64,000 bases of DNA from Whitmania pigra (lineage: Eukaryota > Annelida > Clitellata > Hirudinida > Haemopidae). The notes beneath the pieces were generated by a model that saw nothing but the letters and a program-made list of their open reading frames with translations, was not told the origin of the DNA and made no database searches. Position 1 is the stretch's first letter, and each line of letters opens with the position of its first letter. The DNA lies in contig JAJTWR010000458.1 of assembly GCA_021613335.1 (NCBI GenBank), positions 1,695,001 to 1,759,000 of the forward strand, written 5' to 3'. Below are positions 1 to 11,124 of the stretch, piece after piece. Position numbers and translations under genes: made by a program.

Positions 1-370
1 TTGGCAAATGTTAAGAATTCTTTGAAGTAGATTTTCTCAGAGAATCTTATTGACTTTGTTTCTGAGCGTTAAAAACTATTTATTATGAAAACCTTTATAA
101 AGTCTCCTTCAATGAAACAATGGATGATTGGAAATTATAATTAGTCAGTAGTTCGCATAAATTTCATTTTTATTTCATCTGAAGAATTTTAATTTTTACA
201 AACAAAAAAGGTAACTTTCATCTCAGAAGATTCGACCATTTCTGCTTGAAGTTTCTGAAGTTTATTGTGAATCTGAATTTAAAAATTGCAAAGTAGGCAT
301 AATTGAGTAATGAATCACAACTTTTTTCTGATTTTCATTTTGTTCACTCGATTATTTAAACTGAACAAAT
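1..370. other. AT-rich DNA, nothing recognised
   Basis: No exon-like reading frame, RNA gene or clear repeat is visible here. It probably lies in the 5' intron of the proton-channel gene that continues to the right. Confidence 0.5.
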
Positions 371-510
371 GATGTGCGAGCTGGCTCAGAGGGTTGCGTT
401 CCTGCGAACGGCAGTGAAAGCAACAGTCGTTACGTGCCGTGTTCGCAACCCAGCTCGCATCGCCAGGGAGCGCCCTCAGGAATGGTTTCTATATAAATAG
501 TGGATCGATT
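371..510 (+). repeat. tRNA-headed SINE, family C (copy 1)
   Basis: The segment carries a Pol III box A (TGGCTCAGAGG) and a box B-like GTTCGCAACCC. It matches a second copy in reverse orientation at 9777-9976. The two share GCAACAGTCGT, the box B region, a GCCAGnGAGCGC-type body and a TATATMAAT stretch. Copy 1 is truncated and is directly followed by a family A SINE. A functional tRNA is unlikely, because the arms do not fold cleanly and the similarity continues past the tRNA-like part. Confidence 0.65.
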
Positions 511-526
511 AAAAGTGCCTTCGTGC

Positions 527-645
527 GCCCGCATGGCCTAACGGTTAAGGCTGCTCCTCTCACTATGGCAGCACGGGGTTCAAACCTCGCTGCGGGTGCA
601 CCCTCCTAATCATCTAGATAAGCAACGGACGTTAATAAAGCATTT
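527..645 (+). repeat. tRNA-headed SINE, family A (copy 1)
   Basis: The head has a perfect 7-bp acceptor-like stem (GCCCGCA at 527-533 with TGCGGGT at 591-597), box A TGGCCTAACGG and box B GGTTCAAACCT. The anticodon and T stems are broken, so it is not a working tRNA. After the head comes a conserved tail, CCTAATCATCTAGATAAGCA, followed by CGGACGTTAATAAAG. Other copies are at 13610-13716 (minus) and 47588-47665 (plus, head truncated). Confidence 0.75.
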
Positions 646-1268
646 TTTTAAAGTGCCTTCACATCCTCTTTGGATATATATAGGGCACTCAAAAAATCGG
701 CTAAATACAAAAAGGCAATAAAATAAATTTGACGCGCAAGATGAAAAGAGTACCACCAATTCAAAAATTCTACTTTATATTAGAAAAAATAAAAATAATT
801 AGTGATTAAATAGAAAGAGCACACGTAAAAAGTACCTAGAGTTCGAATATCCGAAACTCGTCTTTGTTTGGCTGGATTTGTCTGAAGGAAAATTTGTCTG
901 GAAAATAATCTAATTTCATAGTTCTAATATGCATTGTTTCAAACAAAAGCTTTATTTATTCTAAATGTAAGATTTAAGAATATTTATTAAAGAAAGTAAA
1001 ACACTGCAAATATGACGAAAGTAATGACTGGCATTTTTGCTCCGAAGCGAAGATGAATCAAAACATCTAAATTCATGTCGTGTGCTGAGGCGTTGATGTA
1101 GAGATTTCAGAGCAGTTATCACCAATAATTTATCATTTCCTCCAACAAAGCAACACGTTATTAAAGTTCTTTTTATCGCTAGTTAGTCACGCTTCACTGG
1201 AAGCGCATGATTTATTCAACTAATGTTTGCTTGAATAAAGTTATTTCAAGAAATTAAAATTCTTTCAG
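646..1268. other. Presumed intron, AT-rich
   Basis: No coding exon is recognisable between the SINE and the first proton-channel exon. The N-terminal exon or exons of that gene must lie to the left of the window or be too short to recognise here. Confidence 0.4.
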
Positions 1269-4200
1269 CACTCGTGAAAAAGTGGTTAAATTCCTACAAA
1301 GCAATCCTGTACAAATTGTCCTGTGCGTCATTGTTCTACTTGATGCAGGGATCGTCATAGCTCAGATTCTCCTCGATCTCAACTCAGTCAAAGGTTTGTT
1401 TCGTTGGAAAAATATTACTCTAATTTTTTTTTATTTAAGTCAATAATTTTACAATAGTGTGTATACATACACAATAGTGTATATATATATTAGTAATATT
1501 AAATTATAATATTATTGTTTTATAAGTTTTAAATGGGCGACGGTGGCAGAATGGTTAAGGCTTGCGCGTCGGTGAGGCACCTTTAGGAGTTCATATATCA
1601 GCTGCTCGCAAGAGCTTTATTGCATAATATTTATGTTGGAATGTTTGTTATATATTAATCAGTTATAGTCAGAAATTTTAGCGACACTTTTTCGAAACGG
1701 GTTTTTCACCTTTGCGTTTTTTGACAAATATTCTATTCATGCTTGAGCTAATTTTCTATAATCATTTCAACAGTTCAATCGGTTGCGTGCTTAACAAAAG
1801 TTTTTTAGTTATTTAATTATCTAACGACCAAATGTTCATTAATGCACAATCAACAAATGAACAGAAGGGATGAGATGTCCAGGATTTGTTCAAGCAAATT
1901 TTGGAAAAGCATTTTCAGTGGAACCAAATGAAGAGCTTGAAGCCTAATCATTCCGAGACTTCAGGTCTCGTAGCTGGCCTCACATGGAAATGGCGAACAT
2001 GTGCACGCAACGTCTTTCTTGTTTGCGCACAACTCCTTTCCAGTGTATCAATAAAGGTTCTAAGAGCGTTTTTCAATTTCAACCTTCAACCTTTTTCATT
2101 CGTCGTCGTTGTTGAATCTCAATTGTGAGTTTTAATATTCACGACGAAATACTTTCTTCAAGCTCATTACCACCTTGAGATTAAACAGCTTAAGACTGGC
2201 GTAGAAGTAGGTGTCGAGGCGAACGACTCAAATCTGATTCGGAATAACAAATGACGTCAGAGTCTTTCGCTAGAAAAGAAGGCAATTCCGGGTGAAGAAT
2301 CCAGATGCGAAGCGTAATCCGGAATGAGTGCCTGATTGAATGGAGTGAAAGATGGAAACCCGAGATAAATTTAGCGCATGCGCATTTGCTGCGTCCACGC
2401 ATGGCCGGCATTCCCTGGCCTATAAATAGCTTGGCTATTGATCGCAAGAGGCTACCTTGGTTTCTGGTTTCATTTGAACCAGCTAGGCTCAACCTCTGTA
2501 TACCTTGAACTCCTGCGAAATCGTGCTCCAAAGAAAATAAATGAAGTTTTTTCTAAGTTCTGATAAATTTTTTTAATCTTTAATTATGTATAATATGTTG
2601 TTTGTGTTGTCGGTTCAATGAGGTTCACGTTTTTATGTCGTGAAATGAGTTATTAATATTAAGTAGTGCATAGAAATTACATCACGTTTTTTTTCACGAT
2701 GCTAGAATTTCCATTGACAAATTTAAATTTAGATCTGTCGTTAAATTGCATTTTAGAAATTTTCCAACATTTCGTCAAAAATCCACCAAAAAAGGAAACA
2801 CCAGTTTCAGAGAAAAATGGGTCCACAATGATGTACCTGATCGTGTGCATTACGTGTGCATTTTGTACGCAGCCTGGGCAAACAGATAAATGGATCAAAT
2901 AAAAAATGAATCATAAATTTCCATTTTCTCCTTTGACCTTTCGATTCCATCGTAGGGTGAAGCTTCTCATTTGTCAATGAAACAATTGGGGAAAAAATGA
3001 CGAATGAGAGACTGTCGAAGCTTATCGTTAGCATTCTTTGTTAGTGGAGCAGAAAGTTTAAGCCGTGAAAGAAATATCATATATAAATATATATATACTG
3101 GTTTCTATAACTAAATAATACATAATATATATATATATATTACATATATTATCCATTTTCAAATTTATTTTGTGATTCTCACACATTGGACATTGATTTT
3201 TAATTTTTTTAAGCTACATAAATTAAACTATGTTCTTATGGTTTTTCCATTATTGTTTCTCTAAATTGGTTAATTTTTATATGTAAATAAAAAAAATTTC
3301 ACTGCATTTATTTTTTACTACTTTCAATAGACAAGTTATTATTAGTTTATTTTTTATTTCTAGATAAACTTCACAAACGCGAGAAGGATTTTTCCAAACT
3401 TCTTCGATACGTTCGGGAGACCCACGCTTCGAAACTACAGGGATACAAAGGCAGTGACATTGAGACCATACTCCACCTCTTGCGCGAGTATTCCGACAGG
3501 AACGGTTCGGATAAAGTCAACGACTCTCTTCATCTATTCTCTCCATCTCCTAATCTGGATTCATTTGCCTCCACTCAAGATAACAAGGCAAGGCCTAGCG
3601 TAGAAGACAATCGTCATCACCATGAGCATATTCCAGTCTATTTTGACGACAAAGAGGGTCCAGATCTTCTTCATGATATAGCCCACGGACTGCACTTTGC
3701 AAGCATAGCCATGCTTGGCTTGCTGGTGATAGAGGTGTCCAAATTTTATTTTATTTTAACAATTGTTGCAAATTGATGGAAATAAAACGATTAAGACTTA
3801 TCTGAAATTTATCAGCCAATGTTAATGTCAAATATTTATGTGAAATTTATTGAAAGTATAATAACAAACCAATTTCAAGAATACTTTTGAAAATAAGTAA
3901 ACAATTTCTAGCACCTCCATAAGTATGAATCTGTCAATTGATAGTATTACACACATTACACGCGGAAGAACCCAGAATCCCCGAAATTAGTCGGAAATCG
4001 AAAAAAGTATTTAATAAATCCAAATGTAAATTTATCTACGATATGTTTATGGTAATCATCACGCTACACTAATATTTGTAATTGTAAACATATGGTAAAT
4101 TTCTCGGAAGGAGATAAACAGAATCATTTTCAGATTACAACGTTATCAAGATATCATACCACTTCAAAAGCAAGAAAGCTATAAAACCGCAATATTTTCA

Positions 4201-6130
4201 CATTTAAATTCATAAATATGATTAATTTCAGGCCGCAATTTTTGCACCAAAAATGTGGTCTTATATTTTGTGAATTCTTGAAATTGAAATCATCCAAATG
4301 AATTGCGTTTTCCAATTCTCAAAATCTACTTTCGTGGGCATTTAATTAAATAAAATCTGACGACATTTTTTACAATCTTAAAGCAAACTAAATTAAAATT
4401 TTTGAAACTTTTTGGTGCAAAGTATTTTCAGTAAGAACTTTGTGATTTATACAAAAAAATTACACAAAAATTGCTAATTAATTAATTTCTTAATCAAAAT
4501 GTTACTTACATATGAATACTTATATACGAATTTTTTACTTACATGTGAGGCTTTTGGCAACATTTTAACTGAAAATTGTCCGATCATTTAGCTCTTATTT
4601 ATAAGACATAAAACAGAATTCTTTCGTTTTAGTTTTTTAAAGATTTTTGACATTTTCCAGAAGTTATTCCAACTTTCTATTTCATTTTTGAATGACATAT
4701 CTTCCTTTTTTTTAAATGAAAATTAATTTTGATTTAAGAAATTTATATTTTAGAATCTGTATTTAATAACTAACAACTTTTATATTCAATTATATTTAAT
4801 GATAGTAAATCATTCTCTCACCTAACTTAGTTAGCTCAATTCGTAATTTGATGCAATATACCTGAACCATGAGAAACATTTTATTAAGATTTTGTTTAAT
4901 TAAATTCAATTTATTTCTATTTGTGAAATACATGGCGATACGGTGTTATATAACTAATATTTAACATGATTCAGATGTTTTCCTAATTTGTTCAACGCTA
5001 TATTTTTATTATTTTAGGATCTCGTCAAAATCATAGCCATGGGGAAGACTTTTTTCAAGCACAAAATTGAGGTGAGTCGCGAATGAATGATTGATTGATT
5101 GTTGATTGAAACAGCATGACAAAAGAATATTTGTCACAATCCAATGTTGGAAAAGTCGAAAATTAAACTTTGTTGAAAAGTTTATCGTAAAATATTTACC
5201 ATTAACTAGGATTTTAAAAAATCAGTAATATTTCATTTCCTTAATAATGCAGTTATTACTATCATTACTATTTTTACTATTAATGTTATTATTATTAATG
5301 TTATTATTATTATTATTATTATTATTATGTTCAACGAAAAAAACTCTCAACGCAAAAAGTCGAGGTGAAAGTTCGAATTCGGGAACCCTTCCAGGGTCCA
5401 CGAAATTCAACTCAATATTTTTCTGAGAATGCTTGCAGTTCCAAGGAGTGCTATTTTCTGGCACATGTGTGCCGAGGGTTTTCCTGGAACCATTTGGAGG
5501 TTATTAAGGTAGTTCATACTGACTGTTCCAAGGGCACCTATCACTATGGTATGATTTTGGCCCTTACATTCCACATTCTTTGTATTTCAATCTGGAGGTC
5601 CTTGTATTGTTGTACTTTTCCGCTTCTTTCTGAATTACATTTTGGTCATCTGGAATTGATATTTCTAAAATTTGGCATATTCGCTCCTGTTTATTTACGA
5701 CTATTATATCTGGTCTATTAGCTGGAATTGTCCTATCTGTAATAATTGATTTATCCCAAAGTATATCCAAATTTGTCGTGCTGTAGTAGTTTGTGGTTGA
5801 TGTTCGTAATATCTGGGATGTGTTTCTATTTGGAAGTTTTTACAGATCATCCAGTGAATGTATCCTGCCAGCTTGTTATGTCTCTTCGTATATTCTGTTG
5901 GTGCCAGCATGGAGCATCCAGATACTATGGACTAATACTTTCAACGTTATTAGTATTATTATTAGGAGGATTAGGATTATAGGATATTATGAGGATTATG
6001 AGGATTATTAGTATTATCGTATTAGTATTATTATTATTATTAGGATTCATTATATTATGATTATTGATTAGATTATTTATTAGGATATTATTAAAGTATT
6101 ATTATTATTATGATTATTATTATTATTATG

Positions 6131-6170
<40 letters not shown>

Positions 6171-6261
6171 GTATTAGTATGATATTTTAGTATTATAGGT
6201 TATTAGGATTATTTCTTAGGATTATATTCTTATATTATTATATTATTATTATCTTATATTA

Positions 6262-6308
<47 letters not shown>

Positions 6309-6401
6309 TTATCTTATTATTTATTATTATTATTATTCTTATTCTCTTATTATATTATTCTTATTATTCTTATTCTTATTATTATATTCTTATTTTTATT
6401 A

Positions 6402-6457
<56 letters not shown>

Positions 6458-6464
6458 TATTATC

Positions 6465-6497
<33 letters not shown>

Positions 6498-6591
6498 TAT
6501 TATTATTATTATATTATTATTATTATTATTATTATTACTTATTATTATTTTATATTATTATTATTTATTATTATTATTATTATTATTATTC

Positions 6592-6637
<46 letters not shown>

Positions 6638-8754
6638 GCGATAAAAAGGCACGAACCGTCCCATCAAAAATCGCGAACGCGTTCGTTACGACTGAAGCAA
6701 GGATTATTGGATAAAATTGGATTCAGGAATTCCTTTAGAGACAGATAGTTGATTATTCCGACTTCTATCGATTCTTAAATCTCGAACATCGCATCGCATC
6801 AAATGGAATTATTTCTTCTTCCAGATATTTGACGCAATAATAATCATCTTCTCATTTGCCATCGACATTGTATTCTTGGGCGGAGTAGCGGGGGAAGAGG
6901 GACAGAAAGCAGCTGCTGTTTTGGTCATTCTCCTGCTATGGCGCATTGCCAGAGTTGTGGATGGTAGGATAACGATTTCAGATTTATTTTTTAATTCTTA
7001 TTTGTTTGCTTTGCATGTGTGTTATTACTTGTCATGTTGTTACTGTTATATAGATAATAGTTATTAAGTCATTGCAAAGTTTATTTGTTGCCGTTGTAGT
7101 CTGCGATGATCATTGCTTTGAAATGCTTTTGAAAGGAGATTTATAGAGATGGAACGTTTTCTTATGTAATTGCTCACGAATGCTCTCTAAAACAAGTAAC
7201 GCGTTTATTTCTGTCAAGTCGGTGTCGTTTCGCAAACATTACAGAAATGCGTTGAAAGTTAATAAAAGTGAAGTCATGCTGATCCATAAATGGCGTCACG
7301 AAATTTTGACCAATTTTTTATGCCATGTTTCGTCACATAAAACTATCCCCCTTCCAATATGACGTCACATATTTTTGATCACTTTAAAAAGTCATAACAA
7401 TAACTTTCAATAAATGCATAAGGAAATTTAAATTAATGTCTCTAACAATTAATAAAAATCGTTAATTGATGTGAAGTCACATTTTTATCACCCGCCTCTC
7501 GCCATCATCACAAATGCTTGAACCTCCCCTACTTTAAGTGCCTACTTTATGGATGACTCCTTGGTGAAGGTTATCAATTCAACGAATCGAAGGACTTCAA
7601 CTTGTTATTTAGCTTCTACAATTCATGTTATTTTTTCTGACAAACATTTACCATTAAATTCTTTTAAAATGTCCTTTTTAAAACTGAGACAGCAGGCTAT
7701 TCAGTCCTGGCCTTTATAATTCTGAATCGATAAACGATGTCGAACTGCACTCCAGAATAAAGTTTTCCTTTTACTGGAATCATTCTGCAATTCCTGGAAG
7801 CTTGATCGATGCATCGATTGATTGAAATAAATTAGCACGGAGCTGCTATCGATCACTGTGAAGGCAGATAAAGTCACTGAAAGTTTTCCAAGGCAAAATA
7901 GGCCTCGCCATAAATCATGGGACTTCATTTATTTGTGAGAATGACATTATCACGCTTGGGGATATTATTATTGTACCTCATATTTAAAGTGCTACCGACT
8001 TCCAATGATGTTATCCCTGCATTCTTATTGAATAATAACGAGTCGGCCTATTGTTAGTTGTTACAAAGCGGCCATCACCATCAGCGCCATGATGCTGTTG
8101 ATTGGTGCGAAGATATTTTTCCTGATGCATCTTCAAAACAGTGCGATATCCGACATTTGGAACAGATAAGTAAAAAATTATCCGCAGTTATGGGAGCAAA
8201 TAATATGTTTGATCCTCTGAATATTTTGGACCAGTTATTAGTGATAACGTTTTCGATCTCAAGAATGATCCATTTACGCTTTGTTCTCAGGCAGAAAATA
8301 AGCCAAGGTTAGAATGAATTTAAAACATCAGCAACGACAAAAAATTTAAAAAAAAACAAAAAATAAATCGCATGCTCCAACTTAATATCCGTCAGAATGT
8401 ATAACTTCTGTTAGTACATCTTAGTTGTCGAACACTTCGTAAATAAAAAAGGCAAATGTTTTGTAAAAATAATAATAATAAGAATAAGAATAAGAAGAAT
8501 AATAATAATAATAAGAAGAATAAGAAGAAGAATAATAAGAATAATAAGAAGAATAAGAATAATAATAAGAATAAGAATAAGAAGAATAATAAGAAGAATA
8601 ATAATAAGAATAAGAATAATAATAAGAATAATAAGAAGAATAATAATAAGAAGAAGAAGAAGAAGAATAATAAGAATAATAAGAAGAAGAATAAGAAGAA
8701 TAAGAATAAGAATAAGAAGAAGAATAATAAGAATAATAAGAAGAATAAGAATAA

Positions 8755-8792
<38 letters not shown>

Positions 8793-8804
8793 TATAATAA
8801 TAAT

Positions 8805-8837
<33 letters not shown>

Positions 8838-8930
8838 ATAATAATAATAATAATACTAATAATATAATAATATAATAATAATAATAATAATAATAAATAA
8901 TAATAATAATAATAATTAATAATAATAATA

Positions 8931-8961
<31 letters not shown>

Positions 8962-8966
8962 CCTCC

Positions 8967-9015
<49 letters not shown>

Positions 9016-9060
9016 TAATAATAATAATAATAATAATATAATAATAATAATAATAATAAC

Positions 9061-9100
<40 letters not shown>

Positions 9101-11124
9101 TAATAATAATAAGAGCAAACAATTTCATATAAAAAAAATGAAAGTCAAGAAGAGTTGAAATGATCACTTTTTTAAGACAAATAAATAAATACAAGAAATG
9201 GAAGACTTTTGAGATCAATAAACAAACAACTGGATTTCAAAGAAAACACACGAAAATGAATAAAGGAAATGAAGGAATAACATCAACTATCTCAAACTTC
9301 GTTTTAAATTATATTCGGATCTTTCAAATAACGTTCAGATAATTTCAAATAAAACAAAACTTTGCATTTATTTTCTAAATTGTATTTAGTTCATTTAAAA
9401 TTGATTTTATTGTCAGAGTTTAGATCGAATGTAGGTGAAATTGATATCTCAAATCCTTTGAAATAAATCAGAATACGAAATGCAGGTTTATTCATAAAAG
9501 TTAACATGCGTATTCAAACACCTCAGGCATTGTGGTTACGGTTAAGCAAAGGCAGGAGTTCAGGATCAGACTTCAGAAAAGAGCCAGAAGATTGGCAGAG
9601 AAGAAACTGGAAACATTCGAAGAAGAGAAAACCGCCAGAGCGGTTTGTTGACCTTGATGCTGAAACCCATCAAAATCAGTGCATTAAATTATTTGTTAAT
9701 TTATGATATTCTTTATCCACTTTTATAATATTTGTATAAAACGATTGTAATTGTAACTTCATTTATATAGCGTCATATGCATAGCGTCAGAGGCTTATTT
9801 GATTATAGTCCATTACATAACTGAGATGATTTGGAAAGCGTCAGAGGCGCTGCTTGTAACCATTGATATAGCTCTCCTTCCCAAGAGCGCTGGCGGCAGT
9901 GCAGGCTGGGTTTCGAACGCGAGACATTACGACTGTTGCAGGCACGTAACCCATTCGGCTAACCTGCACGCCGTGTACTTTTGTTCTTTTAATTGAAAAA
10001 TAATTTTTTCGTCTAGAAACAAATCGAAGCTCTCAAAGATCTCTGCTCGAAAGCGGGAGTAGCGGAGGCCGAAATTGCTGCTTGTGGACCCAAACGTCAG
10101 TATTCTGGACTCATTCTATTGCAACGTATTTGACACAATTATAAACGAGTGAACCAGCTGTATAATTACTGAACTAATTACAGATGCGAGGCCAGTGAAC
10201 ACCACTTTGTGTGCCCTTTCATCAGTTGCTCGACTCTCCGTTAGCATGACTATGTTGATGTCTTCTGGACTTTACAGACCCAGACGGCTTGACGATGGCA
10301 TCGTGTTACCGAGGGTCTTTGTGCCGAGATGGGCCAAAGCTTCCCCTTCTGCCGCCGATACAGTCACCTCTGGAGACAAAGTCAAGCATCATGCAGGACA
10401 CAAACACCATCGACACATTAAGCACAAAAGTGGCAGTAGCATAGAAAGTGCAGGAGACGAAGATAAAAGTCTTATACCGAAGAATGAATGTCTTCCAATT
10501 ATGCAAAAATTTGATTTGAGACGCTCTAAAAAGCTCGGGACTAGCCATTCAGAAGACGATGGTGGTCAAACCCGCGCACCATACCACAACCATCGCGTCC
10601 CTAAGATTCGCCAGCAACATTCTGTCTTGGAATGTTCTCCGATTTCCATTGACGCTACCCAGAATCTCATATCCAGGTTTCCATCGGGAAATGAGATCAG
10701 CCGACAAAAGAATCGGGTGCACGGGGACATCTCCGAAGTGAGCAGCAGTTCTTCCACTCCACCCGAGACCCCGATCAAGTCAATCGCATATACTGTCGAC
10801 CCAGACATTCCCTGTCTTCCAAACGACAACATTCAAACCTTACCAAAGCACCGCGAAGAAGAGAATGCGTCGAAGAGCAGCCTATTTGGTCTACCCGAAG
10901 AATCGTCAGAACCTCCGATGGATGTCAACATTTCTCTCGAAAAGTTTGGTAGGCGACCAGACATCAACATTCCATCACCTCGATCATCAAGGCTGCCGAC
11001 GGTTCGACCCTGTGACGTTCAGATAGTCATAGAACATGCCTCTGACTGCCACTCATCTTCACCATCTCCACCACCGATAACGGTGCCCCAAAGGTTCGTC
11101 ACCTCGCCTCCAACTCCCCTTTGA
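1269..11124 (+). CDS. Hv-type voltage-gated proton channel, 5' partial, seven exons
   Basis: Exons: 1269-1393, 3364-3734, 5018-5071, 6825-6963, 9527-9642, 10017-10095, 10184-11124. All junctions are GT-AG and the phases agree, giving 607 visible residues. Exon 1 encodes S1 with the selectivity aspartate (IVLLDAGIVIAQILLDL). Exons 2-3 encode S2 with the acidic and lysine residues (VIEDLVK). Exon 4 encodes S3 (IFDAIIIIFSFAIDIV) and S4 (LLLWRIARVVDG). Exons 5-6 encode a charged coiled coil. Compared with human Hv1, the positions of D112, D123, H140, E153, K157, E171, D174, D185, R208 and R211 are kept; R205 is Leu, E119 Gln, F150 Leu, N214 Asp, and H193 is absent. The S1-S2 loop is about 100 residues with a HHHEH cluster. 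The last exon adds about 312 residues of Ser/Pro- and His-rich tail (human Hv1 totals 273 aa). The family conducts H+ through a pore-less voltage sensor. The 5' exon is missing. Confidence 0.9.
1535..1630 (+). repeat. tRNA-headed SINE, family B (copy 1)
   Basis: The segment has box A TGGCAGAATGG, then AGGAGTTCA in place of box B and an AAGAGCTTT stretch. A second copy at 21035-21140 has the same order (GTGATTAAGACTT, AGGAGTTCAAATCCCAG, AAGAGCTTT). It lies in the first visible intron of the proton-channel gene. Ser/Leu-type tRNA ancestry is likely from the TGGTTAAGGC motif. Confidence 0.6.
2180..2545 (+). promoter_or_regulatory. GC-richer island with TATA box; candidate solo LTR or internal promoter
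   Basis: Inside a proton-channel intron lies a block richer in GC than its surroundings. It contains TGACGTCA (CRE-like), GCGCATGCGC (NRF1-like palindrome), CCTATAAATAGC (TATA box) and, about 110 bp further, AATAAA. That order fits an LTR (promoter then poly-A signal) or a cryptic promoter. I could not define terminal repeats or a target-site duplication. A 113-codon antisense reading frame here resembles nothing I know and is probably chance. Confidence 0.35.
3083..3150. repeat. TA-rich simple repeat
   Basis: Short runs of alternating TA lie in an intron of the proton-channel gene. Confidence 0.6.
3735..5017. other. Intron of the proton-channel gene
   Basis: This AT-rich intron lies between the S2 exons. 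I see no repeat family or further coding sequence in it. Confidence 0.6.
5225..5940 (-). mobile_element. 5'-truncated LINE remnant with (AAT)n tail
   Basis: The minus strand encodes pieces of the C-terminal region of an endonuclease/reverse-transcriptase LINE: KRHNKLAGYIHWMICK, then ILWDKSIITDRTIPANRPDI, then LLGTASILRKILS before a stop. These match the order seen downstream of RT in a common group of invertebrate non-LTR elements. Frameshifts and stops separate the pieces. The 3' end runs into AATAATAAT (5270-5330 on the plus strand as TTATTA). The 5' break, near 5940, directly abuts another ATT array. No RT catalytic motif remains. Confidence 0.75.
5941..6638 (+). repeat. (ATT)n microsatellite array, imperfect
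   Basis: About 700 bp of ATT/TTA repeats with scattered C, G and phase shifts, in the intron just before the S3-S4 exon of the proton-channel gene. Its complement, an AAT array, lies in the next intron. Confidence 0.95.
6964..8457. other. Intron of the proton-channel gene, left part
   Basis: The sequence is AT-rich and not recognisably repetitive. Short reading frames (for example 8058-8312) show no domain and no splice logic that fits the channel gene. Confidence 0.5.
8468..9110 (+). repeat. (AAT)n/(AAG)n compound microsatellite
   Basis: The left half mixes AAT and AAG units, and the right half (about 8758-9110) is mostly AAT with phase shifts. It lies in the intron after the S3-S4 exon and is the reverse complement of the ATT array before that exon. 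Confidence 0.95.
9777..9976 (-). repeat. tRNA-headed SINE, family C (copy 2) with tail
   Basis: Read on the minus strand it starts GGCGTGCAGGTTAGCCGAAT, carries box B CGTTCGAAACCC, and ends with the tail CCAAATCATCTCAGTTATG. It lies in the intron just before a coiled-coil exon of the proton channel. The tail resembles that of family A (CCTAATCATCTAGCTAAGCA). Confidence 0.65.

Noticed and set aside
527..598. Functional tRNA gene
   Set aside because: The acceptor stem is perfect, but the anticodon arm has a 13-base loop and the T stem is broken. The similarity to other copies extends into a non-tRNA tail, so it is a SINE head.
2190..2531. 113-codon antisense frame
   Set aside because: No recognisable domain; it lies in a promoter-like or LTR-like block and is likely chance.
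8058..8312. Possible extra proton-channel exon
   Set aside because: Exon 6825-6963 joins exon 9527-9642 in perfect phase across the conserved S4-to-coiled-coil boundary, so no exon is needed between them.
8456..8797. Asn/Lys-repeat frame
   Set aside because: Translation of the AAT/AAG array inside a proton-channel intron.
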